The notes beneath the pieces were generated by a model that was not told the origin of the DNA, made no database searches, and saw only the letters and a list, made by a program, of their open reading frames with translations. From Nitrospirota bacterium (GTDB lineage: Bacteria; Nitrospirota; Thermodesulfovibrionia; Thermodesulfovibrionales; Dissulfurispiraceae): a DNA stretch of 36,504 nucleotides. Location of the stretch: the NCBI GenBank assembly GCA_023476565.1, contig JAMCVZ010000028.1, positions 1-36,504 of the forward strand, given 5' to 3'. This document shows positions 7,736 to 15,828 of this stretch, piece after piece. Made by a program: the position numbers and the translations under genes. How positions within the stretch are numbered: position 1 is the stretch's first letter; each line of letters starts with the position of its first letter.

Positions 7736-7751
7736 TGGCATCAGATTTGCA
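7736..7751 (+). promoter_or_regulatory. Sigma-54 (-24/-12) promoter
   Basis: TGGCATCAGATTTGCA matches the consensus TGGCACG-N4-TTGCW at every position except two (C6 to T, G7 to C), with the invariant GG and GC correctly spaced. Transcription would start near 7762, about 20 nt before the strong Shine-Dalgarno of the gene at 7799. An NtrC-type activator gene lies immediately upstream. Confidence 0.75.
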
Positions 7752-7798
7752 AACATCTTATCTCTGAACTAGAAAATTACAAAGGAGGTGATTTGAAG

Positions 7799-8029
7799 AT
7801 GAAGAGAATAATGGCATTGATTGTAGCGCTTCTTTTTGCATTTGCAATGACAACAGTTGCTTTCGCAGCTGATAAGGCTGATAAGGCAGCAACTCCCAAG
7901 GTTGAGGAGAAGAAGGCTGACGCAAAGGCTGAGAAGAAGGCTGAAAAGAAGGCTGAAAAGAAGGCTAAAAAGGCTAAGAAGGCTAAGAAGGCTGAGAAGG
8001 CTGAAGAGAAGAAGGAAGAGAAGAAATAA
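7799..8029 (+). CDS. Small exported Lys/Ala-rich protein
   Basis: A 76-residue protein with an N-terminal signal peptide (about residues 1-22: MKRIMALIVALLFAFAMTT followed by VAFA, cleavage after AFA). The mature part is almost entirely Lys, Ala and Glu in repeats of the type KKAEKKAEKK, so it is highly basic and probably unstructured or helical. The start is fixed by a near-perfect Shine-Dalgarno (AAAGGAGGTGAT, 7781-7792). It follows a sigma-54 promoter and the sigma-54 activator. No enzymatic function can be named; envelope or nucleic-acid binding through charge is a guess. The coding DNA is itself repetitive (AAGGCTGA-type units), which makes it prone to length change. Confidence 0.8.
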   Translation: MKRIMALIVALLFAFAMTTVAFAADKADKAATPKVEEKKADAKAEKKAEKKAEKKAKKAKKAKKAEKAEEKKEEKK

Positions 8030-8044
8030 TTACTTCTTGATCCA

Positions 8045-8078
8045 GAGGGCAGGCGCTCATAACACCTGCCCTCATTTA
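8045..8078 (+). terminator. Hairpin terminator after the Lys/Ala-rich gene
   Basis: GAGGGCAGG (8045-8053) pairs perfectly with CCTGCCCTC (8065-8073), with an 11-nt loop followed by ATTTATTAT. The T-tract is weak, so it may be leaky and allow read-through into the next gene. Confidence 0.6.
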
Positions 8079-8107
8079 TTATCAATACTGTCCGTCAGGG
8101 AGGTGCT

Positions 8108-8503
8108 ATGAAGAAATCACTATCGTTCATAATTTTGTTGTTTTTTGTAATCTCTATGGCTGGAGTTGCTGCTGCCGCAGGAAAAGTAAAGGTCAAACAG
8201 ATCACCGGGGATGTCGCAGCAGTTGATGTCGCAGCAAAATCCTTGACTGTAAAAGGGAAAAAAGCCGAGGTTGTCGTCATGATAGATGAGCAGAAGACAG
8301 CCGTGAGAATGGATAAAGAAAAGAAGTCCCTCTCCGATGTCAAGGTTGGCGATAAGGTAATCGTAAAGTATTCAGAGGCTGACGGGAAAAATATTGCCAG
8401 AAACATAGAAATAAAACCGGCAAAAGCTGATAAAAAGGGCGCGGAACCCGCAAAACCCGTAAAACCTGCTGCCAAACCAGCTCATACTAAACCCGGTTAT
8501 TAA
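8108..8503 (+). CDS. Small exported protein of unknown function with beta-rich core (DUF5666-like)
   Basis: A 131-residue protein with a clear signal peptide (about 1-24, hydrophobic IILLFFVISMAGVAAAA). The mature core alternates short strands: VKQITGDVAAVDVAAKSLTV, AEVVVMIDEQKTAVRM, and SLSDVKVGDKVIVKYSEADG. That pattern is typical of small OB-like periplasmic domains such as DUF5666; the assignment is a resemblance only. The C-terminal 30 residues are Lys/Pro/Ala-rich and end in HTKPGY. GGAGG 4 nt before the ATG sets the start. It follows the Lys/Ala-rich exported gene by 78 nt and may share its transcript. Confidence 0.8.
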   Translation: MKKSLSFIILLFFVISMAGVAAAAGKVKVKQITGDVAAVDVAAKSLTVKGKKAEVVVMIDEQKTAVRMDKEKKSLSDVKVGDKVIVKYSEADGKNIARNIEIKPAKADKKGAEPAKPVKPAAKPAHTKPGY

Positions 8504-8522
8504 TACAGTTGCAAAAAGTTAA

Positions 8523-8560
8523 AAGGAGGGGACATCGTACAATCGATGCCCTTCTTTTTT
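8523..8560 (+). terminator. Rho-independent terminator
   Basis: The arms AAGGAGGGGACATCG and CGATGCCCTTCTT pair with one bulge and a wobble around a short loop, and are followed by a run of six T (8555-8560). It closes the exported-protein pair. Confidence 0.8.
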
Positions 8561-8641
8561 GACCTTTCTTGTCTGTCTGCGATAAAATAACACGTTTCCA
8601 GAATCCGTTATAGTTATCATTAGTCTTGGGAGGCATTGTTT

Positions 8642-9799
8642 ATGATTAAGGTCCAGTTGGCAGACCGTGTTAGAAGCTTACCGCCATACCTGTTTGCATC
8701 TATTGATAAAATGAAACAGGAAGCCCTCTCAAAGGGCGTTGATGTGATAGATCTGAGCATCGGCGACCCGGATATCCCGACGCCTGAACACATTGTCGAG
8801 GCCATGAAGAGCGCTGTTGAAAAACCGGCCCACCACCGCTATCCGTCTTACGAGGGAATGCTTTCGTACAGGGATGCCGTAGCCCAGTGGTACAGCCGGA
8901 GGTTTCAGGTAACCCTGGATCCGAAAACAGAGGTGCTGTCCCTCATCGGGTCTAAAGAGGGCATCGGGCATATTCCCCTGGCATTTGTAAATCCGGGGGA
9001 CGTTGTGCTTGTTCCCTCTCCGGGATATCCTGTGTATCCGGTTGGGACATTGTTCGCGGGCGGAGAATCATACATAATGCCCCTGGAGGAAGCAAACGCT
9101 TTCCTGCCCGATTTCAAAGCAATACCAGGGGACGTTTTAAAAAGGGCCAGGCTTATGTTCCTGAATTATCCCAACAACCCCACTGCTGCCGTGGCTCCTG
9201 AAAGCTTCTACAAAGAAGCCATAGAGCTTGCCGCGCGGTACAATATCATCATATGCCACGACGCAGCGTATTCAGAGGTATACTATGACGGCGAGAAGCC
9301 CATGAGCTTCCTCGAAGTCGAGGGCGCAAAAGATGTGGGAATAGAATTCCACTCACTCTCCAAAACGTACAACATGACCGGCTGGAGAATCGGGTTTGCC
9401 GTCGGGCACAAGGATGTTATAGCGGGACTGGGAAAGATCAAAACCAACCTCGATTCGGGAGTGTTTCAGGCAATCCAGGACGCTGGAATTGTTGCGCTCC
9501 GGACAAAAGAGTCAGTTCTGTCCGGGATCAGAGACATCTATCAGAAGCGCAGGGATGCATTGTGCGAAGGGCTTAAGGGAATCGGCATTCAGATTGATAA
9601 ACCGAAAGCAACGTTTTATCTCTGGGCAAAAGTTCCGTCCGGCTTTGATTCAACAACCTTTGCAGCACATCTGCTGAATAAGGCAGGCGTGCTCGGAACG
9701 CCGGGTGTCGGGTTTGGCGCCCCCGGTGAAGGCTATATACGCTTTGCCCTTACACAGCCCGTCGAAAGGATCAAAGAAGCGGTAGAGAGAATCAGATAA
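8642..9799 (+). CDS. dapL: LL-diaminopimelate aminotransferase-type class I aminotransferase
   Basis: A PLP aminotransferase of 385 residues. In the DapL pathway it converts tetrahydrodipicolinate directly to LL-diaminopimelate, for lysine and peptidoglycan. The family opening SIGDPDIPTPEHIVEAMKSA and the PLP lysine in SLSKTYNMTGWRIGF are present. The central NYPNNPTAA and HDAAYSEVYYDG also fit. The ATG at 8642 has GGGAGG 8 nt upstream. Closely related aspartate aminotransferases share these motifs, so substrate is inferred from overall resemblance. folK follows after 7 nt. Upstream, TTGACC (8559-8564) could be a -35 for a GATAAA box at 8582, but it overlaps the terminator. Confidence 0.82.
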   Translation: MIKVQLADRVRSLPPYLFASIDKMKQEALSKGVDVIDLSIGDPDIPTPEHIVEAMKSAVEKPAHHRYPSYEGMLSYRDAVAQWYSRRFQVTLDPKTEVLSLIGSKEGIGHIPLAFVNPGDVVLVPSPGYPVYPVGTLFAGGESYIMPLEEANAFLPDFKAIPGDVLKRARLMFLNYPNNPTAAVAPESFYKEAIELAARYNIIICHDAAYSEVYYDGEKPMSFLEVEGAKDVGIEFHSLSKTYNMTGWRIGFAVGHKDVIAGLGKIKTNLDSGVFQAIQDAGIVALRTKESVLSGIRDIYQKRRDALCEGLKGIGIQIDKPKATFYLWAKVPSGFDSTTFAAHLLNKAGVLGTPGVGFGAPGEGYIRFALTQPVERIKEAVERIR

Positions 9800-9806
9800 A
9801 CGCTAT

Positions 9807-10268
9807 ATGGCACTAGTTTACATCGGGCTGGGCTCGAATGTCGGGGACAGGAAAGCAAACTGCAGAAGGGCTATTGAGGGGCTGAACAGCAAGGGTATCG
9901 TTGTCATGAAAATATCTTCACTATACGAAACCAAACCCTGGGGACTCAAGGAGCAGCCCGATTTTATCAATATGGCTGCAGAGGTTGAAACAGGGTTGCC
10001 CCCTGAGGAGCTGCTTGCTGCAGTCAAGGACATTGAAAAGGATATGGGAAGGGATTCCACCGTTAAATGGGGGCCCCGGATCATCGATTTTGACATACTG
10101 TTTTATGATGATATAGTAGTTAATATAAACCACCTGCGGATACCGCACCCGCTGCTCCATGAGCGGGACTTTGTTCTTGCTCCGCTGTCCGAGATCGCTC
10201 CGGACAAAGTGCATCCGGTATTAAAGAAAACCGTAAGGCAACTCAAGGAGGAACTGAAGGATGCATAG
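9807..10268 (+). CDS. folK: 2-amino-4-hydroxy-6-hydroxymethyldihydropteridine pyrophosphokinase
   Basis: Transfers pyrophosphate from ATP to the pterin alcohol in folate synthesis. The 153-residue length is normal for HPPK. Signatures are GLGSNVGDRKAN at the N-terminus, YETKPWG, the magnesium site GPRIIDFDILFYDD (about residues 90-103), and HPLLHERDFVLAPLSEIAP. It starts 7 nt after dapL and overlaps yjbQ by 8 nt, so the three form an operon. Confidence 0.95.
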   Translation: MALVYIGLGSNVGDRKANCRRAIEGLNSKGIVVMKISSLYETKPWGLKEQPDFINMAAEVETGLPPEELLAAVKDIEKDMGRDSTVKWGPRIIDFDILFYDDIVVNINHLRIPHPLLHERDFVLAPLSEIAPDKVHPVLKKTVRQLKEELKDA

Positions 10269-10653
10269 GACGCTCAATGTCAAAAGCAGATCAAAGACGG
10301 AATTTATCGATATAACCGAAGAGGTCCGGGAGCTCATAAAGGAATCGGGCATCGAGAGCGGAATCTGTTATATCTACGCCCCGCACACCACAGCGGGGAT
10401 CACCATTAATGAGGGCGCGGACCCCTCGGTCAAAAGGGATATCATAGCGGCCTTGAACAAGCTCGTACCCTTCGAGGGAGATTATCAGCATATGGAAGGG
10501 AATTCCGCAGCCCATATAAAATCAACGCTGGTCGGCGCATCACAGTCCGTCATGGTAGAGGACGGCAAGCCCCTCCTCGGAACATGGCAGTCCATATATT
10601 TCTGCGAATTCGACGGCCCGCGGCATAGAAGAGTACTCGTCAGAATAATTTAA
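10261..10653 (+). CDS. yjbQ: YjbQ/UPF0047 family protein
   Basis: A 130-residue protein of the YjbQ (UPF0047) family. Members form trimers and some show weak thiamin-phosphate synthase activity; the physiological role is not settled. Family motifs are CYIYAPHTTAGITINEGAD (about residues 37-56), the conserved HMEGNSAAHIKSTL, and the end GTWQSIYFCEFDGPRHRR. The ATG overlaps the folK stop region and has AAGGAGG about 12 nt upstream inside folK. It faces the pilB-like gene, which ends 86 nt away. Confidence 0.93.
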   Translation: MHRTLNVKSRSKTEFIDITEEVRELIKESGIESGICYIYAPHTTAGITINEGADPSVKRDIIAALNKLVPFEGDYQHMEGNSAAHIKSTLVGASQSVMVEDGKPLLGTWQSIYFCEFDGPRHRRVLVRII

Positions 10654-10739
10654 CCCCTGTCTCTCACAAGGTAAAATTCCGCGGCCGCCGCAACACTACG
10701 CCCCTTCGTACTTCCGGAGGAGCGGGAAAAGGAAATGCG

Positions 10740-12635
10740 TTACTCAAGATCCAGCTCATCATAGAAGGCAAATTCGCTCGTCTTGCGTTTCTCTGCAGAG
10801 CCGCTGAGAAGGCTTTCAGGCTTATTCAGTTTCAACCGGTACTCAATGGGGATCTTTGCTATTACCTCATCAAAACTCGTGGTTCCCGACATCACCTTGC
10901 CCCATGCATCCTCAAACAGAAAAGTAAAGCCGTCCTTTTTTGCTTCGGCGAGGAACTCGTGCTCATTGATCGTCTTGGAGAGACTTCTCCTGAACTTGGG
11001 CGTCATGGGAAGATATTCATACACCGCGACTCTGCCCGAATAACCCGATTTTGAGCACTTGTCGCATCCGGTCCCGTAGTAATGCTTGTTGAGCTTCGGA
11101 AGCCCAAAGGTTTCGATAAATTTTTCTATATCTTCCGAGACCTCCACTTCAATCTTGCACTGAGGGCATATTTTTCGAATCAGGCGCTGGGCCAAAATCC
11201 CGCTGATGGCGGAACCGAGGAGATAGGGGGGGATACCGATATTGAGAAGCCGCGTAATGGTTGCAATGGTGCTGTTTGTATGAAGGGTGGTCAGGACAAA
11301 GTGTCCTGTAAGGGCCGCCTTTATTGCTATTTCAGCAGTTTCAAGATCCCTTATCTCTCCTATTTTAATGATATCCGGGTCCTGGCGGAGAACAGACCGG
11401 AGGATCTTGGAAAAGGTGCGGCCGATGGTTTCGTCTATCTGAATCTGTGTAATGCCGTCCAGCTTGTATTCGACGGGGTCTTCAATAGTGATAATGTTCC
11501 TTTTTTCAGAACGGAGCTGGCTGAGGCACGCATAAAGAGTCGTGGTCTTGCCGCTTCCCGTGGGGCCGGTTACAATGAGCATCCCCTGGGGGCGATTCAG
11601 CAATTTATTGATGGAGTCCTTTATGTACCCGGACATCGCCAGGTTCTCAAAAGGCAGCAAGCCGGTGTTTTGATCCAGCAGCCTGATGACGATTTTATCT
11701 CCATAGATCGAGGGCGCTGTCGATATCCGCAGGTCGACCTCCTTGTCGTGGAACACAACCGATGCGCCTCCATCCTGCGGCAGGCGCCTGTTGGTAATAT
11801 CAAGACGGGATATGATTTTTATCCTTGACACCACGGGACTGTGGATATCCCTGTTGTACCTGAATATATTGCGCAATTCGCCGTCTATTCTGAATCGTAC
11901 CTGGGAATATTTCTCCCGCGGCTCAATGTGTATATCACTGGCCCTTGTTTTGGCGGCCTCTGCAATGATCATCGAAACAAGTTTGACAATGGAGGGAGAT
12001 TTGCTTTTTGAATAAAGTATCTCTGCGCTTGCATCCGGCTCTTCCGTTCCCGGCCGTTCATCTAGGAATGAAATCTCCCGGTCAGAGGCCGGGGTTTCAT
12101 CGGAGATATCGAACAAATCCTTTTCCTGTGCCACAGGCCTTTCTTCAGGAAGAGGCGCCTCTTCATGCTCCCTGCCTGCAGCGACCTGCGCCGATCCGGA
12201 TGCCTTGCTTTTCCCTGAGTAATTCTGTTCTATTGCTTTAAGAATTTGGGCTGCACTGGAAATCACAGGAGATATTTTTAATTTTGTTTTAAAAGAAATG
12301 TAGTCGATCGTCCTGTAATCCAGCGGGTCTGCTATGGCAAGGACAAGGGTATTTCCTTTCCTTTCGACAGGGAGGACGGCCCGGTTTTTCGCAAGGTCTT
12401 TCGTTACAAGCCTTTTAAGCTCGTCGGATACGGCATAATCCTCACATGAGAAGACCGGGATCTTGAGCTTGGTTGAAATCGCCTCGGTAATCTTCTCCTT
12501 TGTAATAAACCCCAACCCTTCAAGGATGTCCTCAATTTTCTGCCGCGCCGCTTTTTGGGCTGAAAGGGCCTGTTTAAGCTGTTCTTCCGTAATGAGGCCC
12601 AGCTTTACAAACAGTTCTCCCCTATCCTTCCACAT
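10740..12635 (-). CDS. PilB/GspE-type secretion or pilus-assembly ATPase with MshEN domain
   Basis: Cytoplasmic hexameric ATPase driving type IV pilus extension or type II secretion. The start chosen at ATG 12635 gives 631 residues; a longer frame to 12692 adds a nonconserved stretch. The N-terminus has two tandem motifs resembling the c-di-GMP-binding MshEN repeat: RGELFVKLGLITEEQLKQAL (about 5-24) and KIEDILEGLGFITKEKITEA (about 33-52). The linker at about 140-205 is Glu/Pro-rich. The ATPase has GPTGSGKTTT (357-366), Asp box ITIEDPVEY, Walker B IIKIGEIRD, and HTNS His box. The zinc tetracysteine is intact (CPQC 490-493, CDKC 524-527). No other pilus genes are in the window. No Shine-Dalgarno; promoter abuts the start. 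Confidence 0.92.
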   Translation of the reverse strand: MWKDRGELFVKLGLITEEQLKQALSAQKAARQKIEDILEGLGFITKEKITEAISTKLKIPVFSCEDYAVSDELKRLVTKDLAKNRAVLPVERKGNTLVLAIADPLDYRTIDYISFKTKLKISPVISSAAQILKAIEQNYSGKSKASGSAQVAAGREHEEAPLPEERPVAQEKDLFDISDETPASDREISFLDERPGTEEPDASAEILYSKSKSPSIVKLVSMIIAEAAKTRASDIHIEPREKYSQVRFRIDGELRNIFRYNRDIHSPVVSRIKIISRLDITNRRLPQDGGASVVFHDKEVDLRISTAPSIYGDKIVIRLLDQNTGLLPFENLAMSGYIKDSINKLLNRPQGMLIVTGPTGSGKTTTLYACLSQLRSEKRNIITIEDPVEYKLDGITQIQIDETIGRTFSKILRSVLRQDPDIIKIGEIRDLETAEIAIKAALTGHFVLTTLHTNSTIATITRLLNIGIPPYLLGSAISGILAQRLIRKICPQCKIEVEVSEDIEKFIETFGLPKLNKHYYGTGCDKCSKSGYSGRVAVYEYLPMTPKFRRSLSKTINEHEFLAEAKKDGFTFLFEDAWGKVMSGTTSFDEVIAKIPIEYRLKLNKPESLLSGSAEKRKTSEFAFYDELDLE

Positions 12636-12642
12636 AGTATCA

Positions 12643-12670
12643 TATATACTTTCAAAGGCAGCGATGTCAA
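12643..12670 (-). promoter_or_regulatory. Sigma-70-type promoter of the pilB-like gene, leaderless geometry
   Basis: Minus strand TTGACA (12670-12665), 16-bp spacer, TATATA (12648-12643), then 7 nt to the ATG at 12635. Transcription would begin at about the start codon. Confidence 0.6.
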
Positions 12671-12703
12671 TAAAATAATAGAATCGCACCATGGCAAGAG
12701 AGC

Positions 12704-12733
12704 TTCACAGCGGCATAAGAAGTCTGCTAAAAT
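12704..12733 (+). promoter_or_regulatory. Sigma-70-type promoter of the HEAT-repeat operon, leaderless geometry
   Basis: TTCACA (12704-12709), 18-bp spacer, TAAAAT (12728-12733), then 6 nt to the GTG start at 12740. No Shine-Dalgarno is present. It is back to back with the pilB-like promoter. Confidence 0.55.
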
Positions 12734-12739
12734 GCAACT

Positions 12740-14374
12740 GTGGAAAACACCGCGGAGATAAGGGATCTTGTACAGGCTGTCCTGAAAGCCAGGAAGATTG
12801 CCAAAATATACCCTGCAGGCAATCAGACGTACATCAGAACCATCGACGCTGTATGCAAAAAATTTTCCGAGGTCTTCGAGTCCACGGAAGAAATCACCCT
12901 GCATATAAAGCAGGGTGAAGTCCTTTGCGAAGGGGAGCAGGTCGATTATAATCCCGAAAGACACGATAACCTGGCCCTGCTGCTTTACAAAGACGGGCTG
13001 AGGGAACTGACCTTCAGGAGGGATCTGTCCAGAGAGGAAGTGGAATCATTTCTGAAGGTTATCGCATGCGATGAAAAGGAGCTTATCGATATCGATATGG
13101 TCACCCTCTTGTGGGAGGAGGATTTTCAGCATATTAAATATGTAATTGACGAATCAATACTCACGGATGATGAGACATACGACCCTTCCATTGAGAAAAG
13201 GGACGTGGAGGAACCCACGGAATCAGAAGAGCTCTTCGATGCATACAGGGATGCTTGCAGCGCAGAATATGTGGAGCCCGTAGAGATAGCGCCTCTGTCC
13301 CCTGCGGATATCCACGACCTCACGATGGAGTTCGAACGGGACGCTGAGGTTAAGTCCTACAAGCTGGTCAACATTATTTTTGAACTGTGCTACCAGACGA
13401 AAGACAGCGGGGAATGCAAAGAAATCGCCTCGATACTGGAAGCCATGATGGATTTCTTTATCAGCAACAACGATATAACAAGCATCATCGATGTCCTCAA
13501 AAAGATAACCCTGCTTTTGGAGGACAGTCAGATACCGCCGGCGATGAGGGTCTTTTTATCCGGGAGGGTAAATTATGCCGGGTCCCCCGAAATCATAAGG
13601 GGGGTCGGGACACTCCTTGACAGCGGGGAGGGGATTGACGAGAACACACTCGATGAGTTTGTAAGCTACCTGGGGGCAAACGCCATACAGCCTTTTATTG
13701 ATGTCCTTGGCGGGCTGCAAAAAATCTCGGCAAGGAGACGCATTATCAGCATACTCGCCCTTCTGGGGCCCAAAGATGTCGGTACCCTCTTTGAGGGGTT
13801 GAGCGATAACAGATGGTATGTTGTCAGGAACCTGGTATGTGTTGCCAGAGCTATCGGCGACAAAAGGGCGATCGGGCCCCTGGTGGATGCGCTCAGCTAC
13901 CCGGAGGCGCGGGTGAGGAGAGAGGTCATAAGGACCCTCGGGGAAATGAGGGCATCGCAGGCATTGCCGGCCCTTCAGCAATGTCTCGACGATGCTGATC
14001 AGCAGATAAGGATTGCAACGGTCAGGGCCCTCAGGCATATGCGCACCGAGGAGGTTAAATATCTTCTCATGCGGCGGATGAGGGAAGATACCTTTATCGA
14101 CAAGAAGTATGAGGAAAAGAGATGTTTCTTTGAGTGCCTGTCCGCATGGAAAGATAAGGAGGTTGCAGATTTCCTCGCTGACATGCTCCGCAAAAGGGGA
14201 GTGGTAAAAAGAAAGAAAAATTACGAAAGCAGGGCATGTGCGGCTTACGCATTAGGCATGACCGGGGATGAGGGGCACATTGCTTTTCTCAGAAAATATG
14301 AGGAATCCGGCAATGAACTTTTAAAAGAACACGTTCAAGAAGCAATCAGGAAACTTGCAGACGAAAATGAGTGA
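12740..14374 (+). CDS. HEAT-repeat protein of unknown function
   Basis: A soluble protein of 544 residues with a GTG start. The first 230 residues are an uncharacterised helical region (YPAGNQTYIRTIDAVCKKF, TLHIKQGEVLCEGEQVDYN) rich in Asp and Glu. From about residue 310 to the end come HEAT/PBS-lyase-like helical repeats. Examples are FEGLSDNRWYVVRNLVCVA, IGPLVDALSYPEARVRREVI and LPALQQCLDDADQQIRIATV, followed by VADFLADMLRKRG. Such arrays bind proteins. It overlaps the HD-GYP-type gene by 8 nt and is divergent from the pilB-like gene across a shared promoter region. A scaffold or adaptor role in c-di-GMP or pilus control is an inference from context. Confidence 0.85.
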   Translation: MENTAEIRDLVQAVLKARKIAKIYPAGNQTYIRTIDAVCKKFSEVFESTEEITLHIKQGEVLCEGEQVDYNPERHDNLALLLYKDGLRELTFRRDLSREEVESFLKVIACDEKELIDIDMVTLLWEEDFQHIKYVIDESILTDDETYDPSIEKRDVEEPTESEELFDAYRDACSAEYVEPVEIAPLSPADIHDLTMEFERDAEVKSYKLVNIIFELCYQTKDSGECKEIASILEAMMDFFISNNDITSIIDVLKKITLLLEDSQIPPAMRVFLSGRVNYAGSPEIIRGVGTLLDSGEGIDENTLDEFVSYLGANAIQPFIDVLGGLQKISARRRIISILALLGPKDVGTLFEGLSDNRWYVVRNLVCVARAIGDKRAIGPLVDALSYPEARVRREVIRTLGEMRASQALPALQQCLDDADQQIRIATVRALRHMRTEEVKYLLMRRMREDTFIDKKYEEKRCFFECLSAWKDKEVADFLADMLRKRGVVKRKKNYESRACAAYALGMTGDEGHIAFLRKYEESGNELLKEHVQEAIRKLADENE

Positions 14375-15803
14375 AGCAGGCGCGCTGAATAAATTTTCCG
14401 TTGAACTCATTAATAATCTCGCCATAATTCTGAGGACCACCCAGGTCCACGACATTAACAATGATGCCGTGGTAAATCAGATGGAGAGGGTTGCGGCGCT
14501 CATCAATAGCGCCGCCCCGGAAGACAAGGGAATTCGCATAGATCTCGTGGGAGAGTTTTTTGTCGTCAATGACCTGAAAGTCAGGTACCTGCTTGAATAC
14601 CACCTGAATTTTGATTATCTTGTCACAGAATTTAAGAAGAGAAAGCTTGGGGCCCTTAGCTTCACCAATCGCATCGGGGTAGCCGATCTTAAGACGTTCA
14701 TCACGGCCTTTATTTCATCCGGCTTTTCAGAAAATCCCTTTGACGTCTTTCTCGACGCACTTGCCGGGGTCGGCGGCATCGGGGCTGAAAGGCAAAAAAA
14801 CCTGCGGCTGGACATCGAAGAACCGAAAGACGTGAGGAGGGCAATAAAAAAGACCTATTTCAATGCGGTATCCTTTTCAAAAGGAGTGATGACCAAGCTG
14901 AGGGGAAAAGAGCCGGTCAGCATAAAAAATGCAACAAGGGTCATCAGGTCCATGGTCGACCTCATCCTTGAAGAGGAACCCCTTCTCATCGGGATGACGG
15001 CAATAAAGGATTATGATGAATACACGTACCATCATTCCGTAAACGTAAGCATCCTTTCCATAGCAATGGGACAGAGACTGGGCCTGAGCAAACGGATCCT
15101 TACCGAACTCGGACTTGCGGCTTTCTTTCACGACATCGGGAAACTCGAGATTCCCAATGAAATCCTCAATAAGCCCACATCATTCACCGATGAGGAATGG
15201 GCCAGCATGAGACAGCATCCCGTATGGGGCTTTAAGGCTATCCTCAAGCTGAAGACTATCGATTCGGTAATGATACGCTCCGCCATCGCAAGCTTTGAGC
15301 ACCACTTGAATTACGATTATGCAGGGTACCCCAGGGTGCAGAGGGCGGCAACGCAGGACATCTATTCAAAAATCATCAGCACTGCAGACCAGTATGATGC
15401 AATGACTTCCTCGAGGGTTTACAGAAGGACGGCCATGCCGCCTGACAAGGCGTTAAGTCTTCTCGTCAGAGACAGCGGCAAAAGAACAGATCCCCTTTTA
15501 TTGAAGCTTTTTATAAATATGGTCGGCATATTTCCTGTGGGGACCTTTGTGATGCTTTCAACCAATGAGTTCGGCCTTGTATATGAAAGCAATCCGGTGT
15601 TTGCGAACAGACCGAAGGTGCGGGTAATCATTGACAGGAACGGCATAAAGAGCGATTATCTTGTCGACCTGGCGGAAAGGATCCCGGACGGAGCATTTGC
15701 GAGGAGCATCATCAAAACACTGGATCATAATAGATATAAGATCAATCTTGCCGAATATCTCGTCGAAGGGACTCCCCCCTCGGTCCTTCCTAAACGGGTA
15801 TAA
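14367..15803 (+). CDS. HD-GYP-type phosphohydrolase
   Basis: Probable cyclic-di-GMP phosphodiesterase or degenerate relative, 478 residues. The start is ATG 14367, overlapping the HEAT gene by 8 nt. Residues 1-205 are a helical region of unknown type. The HD-GYP half shows YHHSVNVSIL (His222), FFHDIGKLEIPNEILNKP (His255-Asp256), MRQHPVWGF (His284), EHHLNYDYAGYP (312-322), and ISTADQYDAMTSSRVYR (Asp341). The GYP motif is present, but the usual HHE reads HHL, and the DGxGYP glycine is Tyr; activity may be altered. About 100 further residues follow (VGTFVMLSTNEFGLVYESN), usual for this subgroup. Confidence 0.88.
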   Translation: MSEAGALNKFSVELINNLAIILRTTQVHDINNDAVVNQMERVAALINSAAPEDKGIRIDLVGEFFVVNDLKVRYLLEYHLNFDYLVTEFKKRKLGALSFTNRIGVADLKTFITAFISSGFSENPFDVFLDALAGVGGIGAERQKNLRLDIEEPKDVRRAIKKTYFNAVSFSKGVMTKLRGKEPVSIKNATRVIRSMVDLILEEEPLLIGMTAIKDYDEYTYHHSVNVSILSIAMGQRLGLSKRILTELGLAAFFHDIGKLEIPNEILNKPTSFTDEEWASMRQHPVWGFKAILKLKTIDSVMIRSAIASFEHHLNYDYAGYPRVQRAATQDIYSKIISTADQYDAMTSSRVYRRTAMPPDKALSLLVRDSGKRTDPLLLKLFINMVGIFPVGTFVMLSTNEFGLVYESNPVFANRPKVRVIIDRNGIKSDYLVDLAERIPDGAFARSIIKTLDHNRYKINLAEYLVEGTPPSVLPKRV

Positions 15804-15828
15804 TTAAGATATATAAATACCTCCCGTT

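Noticed and set aside
7800-8029. Tandem repeats that might be a CRISPR-like array
   Set aside because: They are codon-level repeats encoding Lys/Ala/Glu in a signal-peptide-bearing ORF; there are no uniform spacers. No CRISPR array is present in the window.
11082-11828. Plus-strand ORF of 248 codons
   Set aside because: Antisense to the PilB/GspE-like ATPase, whose Walker motifs and tetracysteine are clear.
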